Positions 1 to 7,928 of a stretch of 64,000 nt of DNA are shown here, piece by piece. The position numbers were made by a program, and so were the translations under genes. Positions within the stretch are counted from its first letter, which is position 1, and each line of letters starts with the position of its first letter. The stretch is from JAYVYM01 sp046593925. Lineage in GTDB: Bacteria; Actinomycetota; Actinomycetes; Mycobacteriales; SCTD01. The stretch is taken from assembly GCA_046593925.1 (NCBI GenBank), contig JBKJQN010000097.1:76161-140160 (forward strand), read 5' to 3'. The notes beneath the pieces were generated by a model. It was given only the letters and a program-made list of their open reading frames with translations. It ran no database searches and was not told the origin of the DNA.

Positions 1-1
1 G

Positions 2-385
2 CTGCCCGGCGCCCGCGTCGTGGTGCTGGCGCTGGCCCTCACCGAGCAGACCGACCATGTCCTCGACGCCCGTCGGCTGCGGCTGCCGGGCCCGGACGCC
101 GTGCTGGTCAACGTCGCGCGCGGCAGGCACGTCGACACCCAGGCCCTGGTCGAGGCGCTGCGCGAGGGCTCCCTGGGGGTCGCGGCGCTGGACGTCACCG
201 ACCCCGAGCCGCTGCCGGAGGGGCACCCGCTGTGGACGCTGCCCGGTGCGCTCGTGACGCCGCACACCGCCAACCCCTGGGAGACGGCGCAGCCGCTACT
301 CGCAGCCAGGCTCGCTGATAACGTCCGCCGGTGGGCGGCCGGTCAGCCGCTGCTCGGCCTCGTCGACGTCGACGCGGGGTACTGA
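2..385 (+). CDS. D-isomer-specific 2-hydroxyacid dehydrogenase, C-terminal part (5' end outside window)
   Basis: Only the last ~127 residues are present; the frame is open to the window edge. Visible family marks are an NVARG loop at the end of the NAD-binding domain, an ALDV..PEPLP.HPLW stretch, and PHTA, whose His is the family's catalytic acid/base. The family oxidises or reduces 2-hydroxy acids with NAD(P), but the substrate cannot be told from this fragment. It is transcribed toward yraN and is followed by the Rieske gene 61 bp later. Confidence 0.85.
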   Translation: MPGARVVVLALALTEQTDHVLDARRLRLPGPDAVLVNVARGRHVDTQALVEALREGSLGVAALDVTDPEPLPEGHPLWTLPGALVTPHTANPWETAQPLLAARLADNVRRWAAGQPLLGLVDVDAGY

Positions 386-446
386 TGGCGGGTGCCGGCC
401 AACAGGGCGGTCAGCACCGACCGGCCGATGGCACGAGGAGGACCCC

Positions 447-1310
447 ATGTGGTGGTCGACCCTGACGGGGAAGCTGGAGCAGGCGGCGGCGCTGGATCCT
501 GCGGCGGGGGTCGCGGAAAGGGCGGTCGGTGCGGTCCTGCCGGCTGGCCCGGTCAAGGACGTGCTGCACGGCACCTGGCTGGGGCACCCGGTGCACCCGC
601 TGCTGGTGGCGCTTCCGATCGGCTTGTGGTCCGGGGCGAGCCTGCTCGACCTGACCGGGGGGGACCGGACCGCGGCCCGGCGGCTCGTCGGTGCCGGCGT
701 GCTGGCCGTCCTGCCCACTGCAGCCACCGGCCTCGCGGACTGGTCCGAGGTCGGCGCCTTCCAACGCCCCAAGCGCGTCGGGCTCGTGCATGCGGCCGCG
801 AACACCGTCACTGCGGCGCTGTACGCCGCGAGCTGGCTGGCCCGGCGCCGCGGCGACCAGGCCCGCGGACGCGACCTGGCGCTGGTCGGAGTCGCCGGGC
901 TGGCAGTGGGCGGCTATCTGGGCGGGCACCTCGCGTACAGCGAAGGGGTCGGGGTCAACCGCAACGCCGACTCGGCGCCGTCGCCGAAGGCGTGGACCGA
1001 TGCCGGGGCGGCCGGCGACGTCAGCGAAGGTTCGCTGCACCGCGTCGACGTGGACGGCAAGGCGCTCGTACTCGCCCGCAGGAAGGGTGTGGTGTTCGCC
1101 ATGGAGGCCACCTGCAGCCACTACGGCGCCCCGCTCGACGAGGGCGAGGTGTCGGGCGACGGCGACGACGCCTGTGTCGTCTGCCCGTGGCACGGGAGCC
1201 GTTTCCGGCTGCGTGACGGCTCGGTGGCGCGCGGCCCGGCGACCAGCCCGCAGCGCTCCTTCGACGTACGCGAGCAGGACGGTCGCCTACAGGTGCAGGT
1301 GCGGGCGTAG
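447..1310 (+). CDS. DUF2231 membrane protein fused to a Rieske [2Fe-2S] domain
   Basis: 287 residues. The first ~170 contain several hydrophobic segments with the HPVHP..VALPIGLW signature of DUF2231 membrane domains. The last ~100 form a Rieske domain with both cluster-ligand boxes, a C-x-H box (CSHYGAPL) and a C-x2-H box (CPWHGSRF). The ATG follows a GAGGAGG ribosome-binding site. The Rieske domain should carry electrons near the membrane face; the partner oxidoreductase is unknown. The gene is convergent with yraN, with stops 8 bp apart. Confidence 0.88.
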   Translation: MWWSTLTGKLEQAAALDPAAGVAERAVGAVLPAGPVKDVLHGTWLGHPVHPLLVALPIGLWSGASLLDLTGGDRTAARRLVGAGVLAVLPTAATGLADWSEVGAFQRPKRVGLVHAAANTVTAALYAASWLARRRGDQARGRDLALVGVAGLAVGGYLGGHLAYSEGVGVNRNADSAPSPKAWTDAGAAGDVSEGSLHRVDVDGKALVLARRKGVVFAMEATCSHYGAPLDEGEVSGDGDDACVVCPWHGSRFRLRDGSVARGPATSPQRSFDVREQDGRLQVQVRA

Positions 1311-1318
1311 CGGTCTGC

Positions 1319-1684
1319 TCAGAACGCGCCCCTCAGATGCACCACCCGCGGTGCGGTACCCCGCTCTCGCAGCACGCCGATGACGTCGAAGCGCAGGTCG
1401 TGGTTGCCAGCTGGGCGGTGCCCCTCGAGCCAGCGGCAGGCGACTGCCCTGATGCGCCTGGCCTTGACCGGTCCGACGGCTTCGGCCGGCTCGCCGAACG
1501 CTGTGCTGCTTCTCGTCTTCACCTCGCAGAAGATCAGGGTGCCATCCGGATCGAGAACCACCAGGTCGATCTCCCCTTCCCGGCACCGCCAGTTCCTGGC
1601 CAGGACCTGCGCCCCGGTAGCCGTCAGGTGCTGCGCAGCCAGGTCCTCTCCCCAGCGCCCCAGGTCCACTCTGCCGTCCGTCAT
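1319..1684 (-). CDS. yraN: YraN/UPF0102 family nuclease-fold protein
   Basis: 121 residues. GEDLAA near the N-terminus, then GEIDLV and EVKTR, form the E...D...E-x-K core of the restriction-endonuclease-like fold seen in YraN proteins. The ATG at 1684 is preceded by GGAGGT at good spacing, so I prefer it to a longer GTG-type start. It is the last gene of the leftward rnhB-DUF2469 run. The comM/yifB and dprA genes that usually follow yraN in actinomycetes are not downstream here. Its cellular role is poorly defined. Confidence 0.9.
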   Translation of the reverse strand: MTDGRVDLGRWGEDLAAQHLTATGAQVLARNWRCREGEIDLVVLDPDGTLIFCEVKTRSSTAFGEPAEAVGPVKARRIRAVACRWLEGHRPAGNHDLRFDVIGVLRERGTAPRVVHLRGAF

Positions 1685-1783
1685 ATCCACCACCTCCGAG
1701 GGGAGGGTGCACACAGCCGATCACCGGGCGGTCAGCCGTGCTGGCGGTCTGTGGACGACGGGTGCGGGTGTGGACGACGCCGG

Positions 1784-2221
1784 TCAGGCGTCAGGCGGCA
1801 GTGCGGCCGTCGCTCCATGGATCGAGGATTCCTGCGAGGTGCCGGGCGCCGGTGCCTCGTGCGGCACGGGTACGCCTTGCGCATCGCCCGGCTGTGCGGG
1901 CGTGGGGTCGGCGTCGGGCGAGGCGACGCGCGGCTGGGTCGCCGGGTGGCTGGGGCTCTGCGGGTCGGCTCCGGCGACGTTCATCTCCGCCAGGCTCGGC
2001 GGCTCGAGCGGCGCCGCCGGATCGGGATCGCCGGGCGGCGCGGGCATCGGCTCGGCCTTGGCCTGGTTGGTGTCCGGCGAGCCCTGACCGCCCTGCCTCG
2101 TACGGTCCGCAAGGGTCACCGGGCCGCGCCCGCCGACGTCCTCCGGAGAGCTCACACTGCGCGCGTCGTCACCGGCAGGCTCACCATCGGCGGATCCTTC
2201 GGGCAGGCCATCGATCCTCAT
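1784..2221 (-). CDS. Low-complexity Pro/Ala/Asp-rich hypothetical protein
   Basis: 145 residues rich in Pro, Ala, Asp, Glu and Ser, with no signal peptide, membrane segment or recognised domain. Third codon positions are mostly G or C on this strand, which argues for coding. No good ribosome-binding site precedes the ATG, and composition alone can create long frames in such DNA. It lies between DUF2469 and yraN in the same direction. It is probably a disordered, lineage-specific protein. Confidence 0.45.
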   Translation of the reverse strand: MRIDGLPEGSADGEPAGDDARSVSSPEDVGGRGPVTLADRTRQGGQGSPDTNQAKAEPMPAPPGDPDPAAPLEPPSLAEMNVAGADPQSPSHPATQPRVASPDADPTPAQPGDAQGVPVPHEAPAPGTSQESSIHGATAALPPDA

Positions 2222-2263
2222 GCCGCCGACCTACCCACCGGGCCGGCCGGCACGCCAGACGGC

Positions 2264-2572
2264 TCAGCCGCTCGGGAGCTCCAAGTCGGGCTTCTCGAGC
2301 TTCTCGACGTTGACGTCCTTGAAGGTGAGCACCCGTACCGACTTGACGAAACGCGCCGGCCGGTACATGTCCCAGACCCAGGCGTCGCCCAGCGTCAGCT
2401 CGAACCACACCTCGCCGTCCGCGGTCCGGGGCTGCACGTCGACGGTGTTGGCCAGGTAGAAGCGGCGCTCGGTCTCGACCACGTAGTCGAACTGACGGAC
2501 GATGTCGCGGTACTCCCGGTAGAGCTGCAGCTCCATCTCGGTCTCGTACTTCTCCAGGTCCTCGGCGCTCAC
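2264..2572 (-). CDS. DUF2469 family protein
   Basis: 102 residues starting SAEDLEKYETEMELQLYREY, the usual N-terminus of the actinobacterial DUF2469 family. The frame is open 15 codons further upstream, but the GTG at 2572 gives the family N-terminus and overlaps the rnhB stop as GTGA, implying coupled translation. The protein is small, charged and soluble. Its function is not established; its position beside rnhB is conserved in actinomycetes as I recall it. Confidence 0.92.
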   Translation of the reverse strand: MSAEDLEKYETEMELQLYREYRDIVRQFDYVVETERRFYLANTVDVQPRTADGEVWFELTLGDAWVWDMYRPARFVKSVRVLTFKDVNVEKLEKPDLELPSG

Positions 2573-3270
2573 GCGGTCGCGCCCAACGCCGACGCCTGCT
2601 CCGGCAGCTCCATGCAATCAGTCTGCCTGACCGCGGCGCGGACGTTGACGTAGGAGAAGCGATGCTCGGGGCACGGGCCGTGCTCGCCCATTGCCGCGGT
2701 GTGCTCGGAGGTGGAGTACCCCTTGTGCACCTCGAAGCCGTAGGCCGGGAAGCGGCGGGCCAGCTCACACATCATCCGGTCCCTGGTGACCTTGGCCACG
2801 ACGGACGCCGCGGCGACGCAGGCGGCGACCCGGTCGCCCTTCCAGATGGCGAGCGCCGGCGCCGGCATGCCGGGCACGGGAAAGCCATCGGTGAGCACGT
2901 ACGACGGGCAGGGGTCCAGGCGCACGACGGCCTGGCGCATCGCCCGGACGTTCATGACGTGGAGTCCGAAGCGGTCGACCTCGCCCGGCGGCACGACGAC
3001 AACCGACACGGCAAGCGCCCGCACGGCCACCTCGTCAAACGCCCGCTCGCGGGCGCGTTCAGTCAGCAGCTTGGAGTCCGCGAGGCCCGGCACCTCACCA
3101 CGGCGCCCGTGCGGCAGCACGACGGCGGCGACGACCAGCGGCCCTGCGCAGGCCCCGCGGCCGGCCTCGTCGGTGCCCGCCACGTGCACGAACCCGCTGC
3201 GCTGCAGGACCCGTTCGAAGGCCCACAGCCCGTTCTCCCCCCGCACCACCGGGCGTGGCGCGCGGATCAC
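2569..3270 (-). CDS. rnhB: Ribonuclease HII
   Basis: 233 residues from the GTG at 3270. RNase HII cuts the RNA strand of RNA-DNA hybrids and removes single ribonucleotides from DNA. The signature GTDEAGRG (acidic pair D34-E35) is present, with further conserved acidic blocks at ADSKLL and VLTDG. An open extension reaches 3396 but overlaps the Nudix gene by more than 100 bp, so I reject it. No strong ribosome-binding site precedes the chosen GTG, so the start is not certain. Confidence 0.93.
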   Translation of the reverse strand: MIRAPRPVVRGENGLWAFERVLQRSGFVHVAGTDEAGRGACAGPLVVAAVVLPHGRRGEVPGLADSKLLTERARERAFDEVAVRALAVSVVVVPPGEVDRFGLHVMNVRAMRQAVVRLDPCPSYVLTDGFPVPGMPAPALAIWKGDRVAACVAAASVVAKVTRDRMMCELARRFPAYGFEVHKGYSTSEHTAAMGEHGPCPEHRFSYVNVRAAVRQTDCMELPEQASALGATA

Positions 3271-3289
3271 CGAGGGCCTCGTGTCGGGG

Positions 3290-4258
3290 TCATGCGCCCA
3301 GTGCCCGGTCCAGGACGTCGGCGAGCTCGCTGGGATACAACCGCTCCGTGGTGGTCCGCAGCTCGGCGCGGGGCCACCAGCGGTGCCCGGTGACACTGGC
3401 GACCTCCAGCGCGGTCCAGCCCGAGGTGTCGACGTCGTGCCGCTCGATCCGAGCCAGGTAGTAGACCTCGGCCTGCCGGTACTGCTTGCCAGCGAAGCGG
3501 AAGTGGGCGACCCGCTGATGGATCACCGATCCGAGCGCGTCGGCGGCCAGCACCAGCCCGGTCTCCTCCGTCAGTTCGCGGCGGGCGGCCTGCACGGGTT
3601 CCTCGCCGTCGTCGAGGCCGCCGCCGGGGGTGAACCACCAGCGGCCCTGCGAGGGGTCGGCCGGGTCGCGGCCCTGCAGCAGGAGCACGCGGTCGTCGGC
3701 GTCGACGAGCAGCACCCGCGCCGCGCGCCGGTCCACGGGGCCCCCGGGCACCGTCCCGGAGCCGCCCGGGCCGGTGTCCGGTACGTCCCAGTCGTCGTCG
3801 GGCTCGTCGACGCGACGACCGGCCAGCAGCTGCGGCAGCAGCTGCGGCAGCGAGCGTGGGAAGAACCGGCCCTGGTGCACCGCGACCTCCTGCGGCGACC
3901 ACCACCGGGCGCCGAGGATCGTGTCCTGCTCGGGCGCGGTCAGCTCGACAGGCCGGGTCTGCGGCGGCTCCGTCAGGCGGGCGACCCGTGCCTCGTGGCG
4001 CGCCACGTGCCGCGCCCCTCGCCAGGTGAACGTCGCCACCTGCGTCCATACCAGTGGGCCGACGGTCTCTGGTGGCACGACGACGCCGGCCTCCTCGAGC
4101 ACCTCGCGGACGGCGGCTTGCGCGGCATCCTCACCGGGCTCGACGCCGCCACCCGGCAGCTCCTGCCAGCGGGTTTGGAGCGCCCCGGGATCCTGGCAGT
4201 CCAGCAGCAGGACCCGGCCGTCAGGATCGACGACCAGCAGCTTGGACGACGTCCTCAC
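3290..4258 (-). CDS. Tandem two-domain Nudix hydrolase
   Basis: 322 residues carrying two complete Nudix boxes. The first is at residues ~38-60 (GGGVEPGE...REVLEEAG) and the second at ~212-237 (GGGLDDGE...RELTEETG). A low-complexity linker at ~150-180 joins the two domains. Nudix enzymes hydrolyse nucleoside diphosphates linked to another group; the substrates here cannot be inferred. Both boxes keep the REx2EE metal ligands, so both domains may be active. The ATG overlaps the lepB stop (ATGA). Confidence 0.85.
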   Translation of the reverse strand: MRTSSKLLVVDPDGRVLLLDCQDPGALQTRWQELPGGGVEPGEDAAQAAVREVLEEAGVVVPPETVGPLVWTQVATFTWRGARHVARHEARVARLTEPPQTRPVELTAPEQDTILGARWWSPQEVAVHQGRFFPRSLPQLLPQLLAGRRVDEPDDDWDVPDTGPGGSGTVPGGPVDRRAARVLLVDADDRVLLLQGRDPADPSQGRWWFTPGGGLDDGEEPVQAARRELTEETGLVLAADALGSVIHQRVAHFRFAGKQYRQAEVYYLARIERHDVDTSGWTALEVASVTGHRWWPRAELRTTTERLYPSELADVLDRALGA

Positions 4259-5472
4259 CGACGACGGCGCCGGCGACGCCGCAGCAGCCCGACCGGAAGT
4301 GCCCCCACCGCCCCGATGGCGTACGGGACGGCGGTGGCGGTGCCCGCCGGCAGGCTGAGCGACCGGCTGTCGAACACGCCCGGCACCTTCAGCACGGTGG
4401 CGCGCCCCACCGGCCAGACGACGACGAACGCCCGCCCGATCACCTCACCGGTCGGCACGGTGCCCATCTGGCCGTCGTCCAGGTGCAGCCGGGAGTCGCT
4501 GGAACAGCACCGGTGGTCGCCCATCACGAACAGCCGGCCCGGCGGGACCAGGACCCCTGGCGCACCCGGCGGGCAGCTCGCCTCGTCCGCACCGGCCTGG
4601 CAGAAGGTCATCGGTGACTCGTTCTCGTACGTGTACGGCTCGTCGAGCTCGACGGGCGCGCCACCGCCGGCCGGCTGGACGGTGACATGGCCGTTCTTAC
4701 AGCAGGCGACCCGGTCTCCCGGGACCCCGATGACGCGCTTGATGAAGTCCTTCTCCCCCGGAGCGCTCAGCCCAACGAGGCCCCCGACGCCGCGCAGGAC
4801 CCGCTGCACGGGGTTGGTGGGCTCGGCGAAGACCTGCTGGTCCGGGTCGGGCGAGAATGACCCCGCGCCGTTGAAAACGACAATCTCGCCGCGGCGGATG
4901 TCGCGGAAGTCGTACACGAGCTTGTTGACCAGTACCCGGTCGCGGATGGCGAGGGTCTGCTCCATCGACCCGGACGGGATGTAGAACGCCTGCACCAGGA
5001 AGGCCTTGATGACCAGTGCCAGCGCAAAGGCCACGACGACGAGGAAGGGCAGCTCGCGGAAGAAGCCACCACGCGATGCGGGTGCCTTCGCGGGCTCAGC
5101 GGTGTTGGCTGGACCGCTTCCGGGCGGTGTCCCGGCCGCACCACCGCCGCCCTCCGGTCGGGTCCCGTCGCCCGGCGCCCCACCACCCGACGCCGCACCA
5201 CCCGGCGTCCCCTCAGCCGGCGCCCTACCGCCCGACACCGCACCGCCCGGCGTCCCCTCAGCCGGCGCCCCACCGCCCGACGTTCCGCCCGGCACCAGTC
5301 CGCCCTGCGCGGTGCCCGAGGCGGTCGCCAGCTGTGACGACCCTGCTCCCGAAGGCGGCGCCTGTCCGGATCCGGCTGCAGGGGGCACTGCCTGCGACGA
5401 GCCGGCCTGCCGCGAGCGGCCTGGTGAGCCCGCGCCGCTACGCGGTGCGGTGGGGCTCTCGTCGTCGCTCAT
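4255..5472 (-). CDS. lepB: Signal peptidase I with a long low-complexity N-terminus
   Basis: 405 residues. The catalytic domain carries the nucleophile in IPSGSMEQ (Ser169), the general base in FIKRVIGVPGDR (Lys245) and the C-terminal MGDHR..SSDSR box. A membrane segment lies just before Ser169, a second hydrophobic segment lies near the C-terminus, and the protein ends in a run of eight Arg. The first ~130 residues are Gly/Pro/Ala/Ser-rich, partly built from 15-residue repeats. The ATG at 5472 begins MSDDESPT; the frame stays open through rplS, but that is chance. It cleaves signal peptides from exported proteins. Confidence 0.93.
   Translation of the reverse strand: MSDDESPTAPRSGAGSPGRSRQAGSSQAVPPAAGSGQAPPSGAGSSQLATASGTAQGGLVPGGTSGGGAPAEGTPGGAVSGGRAPAEGTPGGAASGGGAPGDGTRPEGGGGAAGTPPGSGPANTAEPAKAPASRGGFFRELPFLVVVAFALALVIKAFLVQAFYIPSGSMEQTLAIRDRVLVNKLVYDFRDIRRGEIVVFNGAGSFSPDPDQQVFAEPTNPVQRVLRGVGGLVGLSAPGEKDFIKRVIGVPGDRVACCKNGHVTVQPAGGGAPVELDEPYTYENESPMTFCQAGADEASCPPGAPGVLVPPGRLFVMGDHRCCSSDSRLHLDDGQMGTVPTGEVIGRAFVVVWPVGRATVLKVPGVFDSRSLSLPAGTATAVPYAIGAVGALPVGLLRRRRRRRR
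5176..5293. repeat. 45-bp tandem repeat inside lepB (about 2.6 copies)
   Basis: Unit 1 is 5176-5220, unit 2 is 5221-5265, and a partial third unit runs from 5266 to about 5293. Units 1 and 2 differ at only a few positions. The repeat is in frame and encodes 15-residue Pro/Gly/Ala-rich units in the cytoplasmic N-terminal extension of signal peptidase I. Copy number could vary between strains. Confidence 0.8.
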
Positions 5473-5617
5473 CACGCAGACCCTAACGGCGGTTGCCGAG
5501 CGGTCGTGCCGCAGCGGCGGATCGGTACAGACAGACACGGCGCGGACCGAAGGGATGCCCCCGGTGAGGGCGCGGCGGACGACGCGGCGTCGGGAGTGCC
5601 GGAATTGCCTGGGGCGG

Positions 5618-5995
5618 TTAGGCCTTGGGCGCGGCAATCTTTGCCGGTACCGCGCCCCGCTTCTCCTTGATCTTCGCCTTCTTGCCCCGCAGCTCGCGCA
5701 GGTAGTAGAGCTTGGCGCGCCGGACATCGCCGCGAGTGACAACCTTGATGTCCTCGATGACCGGGGTGTGGACCGGGAAGGTCCGCTCGACACCGACGCC
5801 AAAGCTGACCTTCCGCACGGTGAAGGTCTCGCGGACCCCGCCGCCCTGACGACGGATGACCACGCCCTGGAAGCGCTGCACGCGCGAGCGGTTGCCCTCG
5901 ACGACGCGCACACCGACGTCGAGCGTGTCGCCCGGCCGGAAGTCGGGGTGGTCGCTGCGCAGCTGCGCCGCGTCGAGCTCGTCCAGGGTGTGCAT
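5618..5995 (-). CDS. rplS: Large-subunit ribosomal protein L19
   Basis: 125 residues. FRPGDTLDVGVRVVEGNRSR and RRAKLYYLRELRGKKAKIKE are typical L19 blocks. The ATG at 5995 begins MHTLDELDAAQ; a 12-residue upstream extension in the same frame does not fit the family. L19 sits at the subunit interface of the 50S ribosome. The gene lies between trmD and lepB, the usual bacterial order. Confidence 0.97.
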   Translation of the reverse strand: MHTLDELDAAQLRSDHPDFRPGDTLDVGVRVVEGNRSRVQRFQGVVIRRQGGGVRETFTVRKVSFGVGVERTFPVHTPVIEDIKVVTRGDVRRAKLYYLRELRGKKAKIKEKRGAVPAKIAAPKA

Positions 5996-6091
5996 CGTCC
6001 GTCGCCTTCTCGTGCAGGGTGTGGCGCGCACAGGCGCCGGAGATGAGCAAGAGCGGTCGTCGCGGCTCTGGGAGCGCGCCGCAACAGCCCT

Positions 6092-6859
6092 CTATCCTGC
6101 CACACCCGGCGTGTGGGCCTGCCGTAGCACCGCTCGGTCCTGATCGTCGAGCCGGTCCGCCAGCGCACGGAGCAACTCGGGGCGCCGCTGAGCAGTGCGG
6201 CGTAAGGCCTCGTCTCGTCGCCACCGCCCGATCGCGGCATGGTCCCCCGAAAGCAGTACCGGTGGGACGTCCAGGCCGTCGAAGGACGGCGGACGGGTGT
6301 ACGTCGGCCCCTCCAGCAGCCCAGCCAGCCCGCCGCTGAAGCTGTCGTCTGTACTGGAAGCGGTGTTACCGAGCACCCCGGGGATCAGCCGCGCGACAGC
6401 TTCGACGATGGCCAGGACGGCGACCTCCCCGCCGGCGAGGACGTAGTCGCCGAGTGACACCTCGAGCACCCGCATCCTGCGGAGCGCGTGCCCGACGACC
6501 CGTGCGTCCAGTCCCTCGTAGCGGCCACAGGCGAAGACCAGCCACTGCTCGCCGGCCAGCTGCTCGGCGACGCTCTGGCTGAACGGCAGTCCGCTCGGCG
6601 TCGGTACGACCAGCAGCGGCTGTGGGCCGGCCGAGGGGGCGACGTGCTCGAGCGCATCGCGCCACGGACCCGGGGTCATCACCATGCCGGGGCCGCCACC
6701 GTACGGGCTGTCGTCGACCGTGCGGTGAACATCGTTGGTCCAGCTGCGCAGGTCGTGCACGTGTACGTCGAGCAGACCGCGATCGCGGGCCTTGCCGAGC
6801 AGCGACAGCTCCAGCGGAGCCAGATAGTCGGGGAAGACGGTCACGACGTCGACGCGCAC
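6092..6859 (-). CDS. trmD: tRNA (guanine-37-N1)-methyltransferase
   Basis: 255 residues from the GTG at 6859, one base after the rimM stop. RVDVVTVFPDYL, DDSPYGGGPGMVM, CGRYEGLDARV and SLGDYVLAGGE are TrmD signatures, the last two forming the knotted SAM-binding site. TrmD methylates G37 next to the anticodon and prevents frameshifting. An upstream extension of the frame runs into rimM and is rejected. Confidence 0.96.
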   Translation of the reverse strand: MRVDVVTVFPDYLAPLELSLLGKARDRGLLDVHVHDLRSWTNDVHRTVDDSPYGGGPGMVMTPGPWRDALEHVAPSAGPQPLLVVPTPSGLPFSQSVAEQLAGEQWLVFACGRYEGLDARVVGHALRRMRVLEVSLGDYVLAGGEVAVLAIVEAVARLIPGVLGNTASSTDDSFSGGLAGLLEGPTYTRPPSFDGLDVPPVLLSGDHAAIGRWRRDEALRRTAQRRPELLRALADRLDDQDRAVLRQAHTPGVAG

Positions 6860-6860
6860 G

Positions 6861-7685
6861 TCAGACCCCGTCGGGCGGGGGCTCCGGGCCCAGCAGCTCG
6901 GGCTCGGACAGGTCGAGCAGGCCGGGCGGGGGGTCGAGGACGACGCGCCCGCCAGCAACGTCGACGACCGGGACCATGCCCTTCACGAATGGCACGAGCA
7001 CCTCGGGTGAGCCGACGGCCACGTCGTCGCGACGTACGGCGAGCACGTCGCCGTGAGGCAGATGCAGGACCTCTGACACGGTGCCAAGCCGACCACCGCC
7101 CGGCAGCTGGGCGATCAGCCCGACGAGCTGGAAGTCGTGGAACTCGTCGGGGTCTTCCGGCGGCGGGAGCGTGGCGGCCTCGATCAGGATGAGGGTGTCG
7201 CGTAGAGCTTCGGCGCCGTTGCGGTCGGCCAGGCCGGCGAACAGCACGACGAGCCGACCGTTCTGGTTGCGCGCAGAGGCGACGGTCAGCGGACCGCGGC
7301 TAGCCGGGTCGGTGAGCAGGACGGCACCGTCGGCGAACCTCGCCTCAGGGTCGTCGGTGCGGACCTCGACGGTCACCTCGCCCCGGATGCCCTGCGGCTT
7401 GCCGACCCGGCCGACGACGAGCAGCCCCGGCCCCTGCGAAGCCGGCGACAACCCGGGATCCGTTCCGAGCACCGGGTCAGCCGTCAGCCCTACGGGCGCC
7501 GAGCCGGGTGCCGCCGCGTCCGCTGCCCCGGGGTCGGCACCGGCTGGGCCCGCGCCGGCCGGGTCCGCAGCCGTGGGGCCGGCGTCCTCCGGGTTGACCG
7601 CCCGCGAGGCGTTGACAGCCCGCGAGGCATCGGTTCTGCGACGCGCCGCACCGGCGACCCGCGAACGGCGGCCGGGTCCGGGCAC
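6861..7685 (-). CDS. rimM: 16S rRNA processing protein RimM with a long N-terminal extension
   Basis: 274 residues as written, from the GTG three bases past the khpA stop. The RimM core starts around residue 87 with VGRVGKPQGIRGEV and ends in the PRC-barrel part (VPFVKGMVPVVDV). The first ~85 residues are Ala/Pro/Gly/Asp-rich and contain a short duplication (ASRAVN twice). The true start could lie further inside. RimM assists 30S head assembly near ribosomal protein S19. Confidence 0.9.
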   Translation of the reverse strand: MPGPGRRSRVAGAARRRTDASRAVNASRAVNPEDAGPTAADPAGAGPAGADPGAADAAAPGSAPVGLTADPVLGTDPGLSPASQGPGLLVVGRVGKPQGIRGEVTVEVRTDDPEARFADGAVLLTDPASRGPLTVASARNQNGRLVVLFAGLADRNGAEALRDTLILIEAATLPPPEDPDEFHDFQLVGLIAQLPGGGRLGTVSEVLHLPHGDVLAVRRDDVAVGSPEVLVPFVKGMVPVVDVAGGRVVLDPPPGLLDLSEPELLGPEPPPDGV

Positions 7686-7688
7686 CGG

Positions 7689-7928
7689 CTAGCGGACCTC
7701 GTCGGTGTCGACGACGTCGAGCCGTACGCCGCGACCGCCCAGGGCGGTCGTGACGGTGCGCAGCGCCTTGGCGGTGCGCCCACTGCGCCCGATCACCTTC
7801 CCGAGATCCTCCGGGTTGACGCGCACCTCGATCGTGCGCCCGCGTCGCCCGGTGACCAGGTCGACGCTCACGTCCTCGGGGTTGTCGACGATTCCGCGCA
7901 CGAGGTGCTCGACGGCAGACTCGAGCAC
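7689..7928 (-). CDS. khpA: KH-domain RNA-binding protein
   Basis: 79 residues, the full size of the single-KH KhpA family. The RNA-binding loop is IGRSGR (GxxG type), preceded by VNPEDLGKV. The GTG start overlaps the rpsP stop by one base (TAGTG). It is a small cytoplasmic RNA-binding protein that pairs with KhpB in other Gram-positive bacteria. Position between rpsP and rimM is the standard one. Confidence 0.93.
   Translation of the reverse strand: MLESAVEHLVRGIVDNPEDVSVDLVTGRRGRTIEVRVNPEDLGKVIGRSGRTAKALRTVTTALGGRGVRLDVVDTDEVR

Noticed and set aside
4255..6240. One 661-residue signal peptidase reaching across rplS
   Set aside because: The region upstream of 5472 is antisense-free but in the wrong frame for L19, which is clearly encoded at 5618-5995; MSDDESPT is the sensible start.
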